Assembly: GCA_036377075.1 (NCBI GenBank)
Contig: DASUZB010000135.1
Coordinates: forward strand, 1-33,135
Direction of reading: 5' to 3'
DNA from: DASUZB01 sp036377075
GTDB taxonomy: Bacteria; Actinomycetota; CALGFH01
Length of the DNA: 33,135 nucleotides
The notes under the pieces were generated by a model. The model made no database searches and was not told the DNA's origin. It saw only the letters and a list, made by a program, of their open reading frames with translations. This document shows positions 33,051 to 33,135 of this stretch, one piece after another. The position numbers and the translations under genes were made by a program. Every line of letters begins with the position of its first letter. Position 1 is the stretch's first letter.

Positions 33051-33135
33051 CCGAGGAGCGACGAAGGAGCCCCAGGCACTGGGTTTAGGGAGGTGGGCCG
33101 GAGCCGCGCGCTGGCTGGACTTCAGGAGCGAGGGA
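33018..33135. repeat. Two direct copies of the REP-like repeat, running off the window edge
   Basis: AGGGAGGTGGGCC starts at 33018 and again at 33087, 69 bases apart. The second copy (33087-33135) is the inverse of 14849-14896, 45 of 48 bases matching. The first copy is more divergent and overlaps the TetR 3' end. The non-coding tail 33051-33135 holds nothing else. Confidence 0.75.

Overview
The window is about 33 kb of very GC-rich DNA with strongly G/C-ending codons, Shine-Dalgarno sites of the GGAGG type, many GTG starts and GTGA/ATGA gene overlaps. Together with an Rv2578c-type radical SAM protein, a UvrD2-type helicase with an HRDC domain, an F420-type luciferase-like oxidoreductase and leaderless-looking promoters, this points to the chromosome of an actinobacterium (Actinomycetota). 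I cannot place it to genus. No tRNA, rRNA, transposase, phage gene or CRISPR array was found.

Layout. 1-1.7 kb: methanethiol oxidase (SBP56) and a small membrane protein, closed by a strong hairpin. 1.7-7.4 kb, minus strand: a small DUF4177-like protein, a membrane diguanylate cyclase split by an apparent 1-nt frameshift, a membrane-anchored thermolysin/protealysin-type M4 peptidase, an RlpA-type double-psi beta-barrel protein with a long leader that looks like a c-di-AMP (ydaO) riboswitch, and a LiaF-like membrane protein. 7.4-13.8 kb, minus strand: a complete histidine-degradation operon hutH-hutU-hutI-formiminotransferase-cyclodeaminase. Its last three junctions are GTGA overlaps, and a large nested inverted repeat fills the hutH-hutU gap. 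13.8-16.4 kb: a zinc-ribbon protein behind an AT-richer leader, a small unknown gene, a REP-like inverted repeat, a CPBP-family membrane protein with altered motifs, and a histidine phosphatase. 16.4-22 kb: UvrD2-type helicase, phenylacetate-CoA ligase, leucine-dehydrogenase-like enzyme, alpha/beta hydrolase. 22-26.2 kb: an envelope-lipid cluster of a cardiolipin-synthase-like PLD protein divergent from PAP2 phosphatase, diacylglycerol-kinase-family protein and YihY/BrkB protein. 26.2-28.7 kb: a frameshifted unknown gene and an Rv2578c-type radical SAM protein carrying a 347-residue LAGLIDADG intein placed exactly before the third iron-sulfur cysteine. 28.7-33.1 kb: two unknown genes, an LLM-class oxidoreductase, a 45-residue small ORF behind a nested stem-loop, an EamA exporter, a TetR regulator with a likely operator, and more copies of the REP-like repeat at the right edge.

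How the genes fit together. Histidine would be converted to glutamate plus a one-carbon unit on tetrahydrofolate: ammonia lyase, urocanate hydratase, imidazolonepropionase, then transfer of the formimino group and its cyclodeamination. The PAP2, DAGK and PLD proteins could interconvert phosphatidate, diacylglycerol and cardiolipin. The rest is mostly housekeeping or solitary metabolic genes.

Nothing here is clearly a new defence or biosynthetic system. The observations I would follow first are the intein at the Fe-S cysteine, the nested inverted repeat inside the hut operon, the membrane-anchored M4 peptidase, the rlpA leader, and the dispersed repeat shared by 14.8 kb and 33 kb. Two single-base frameshifts may be real mutations or assembly errors.
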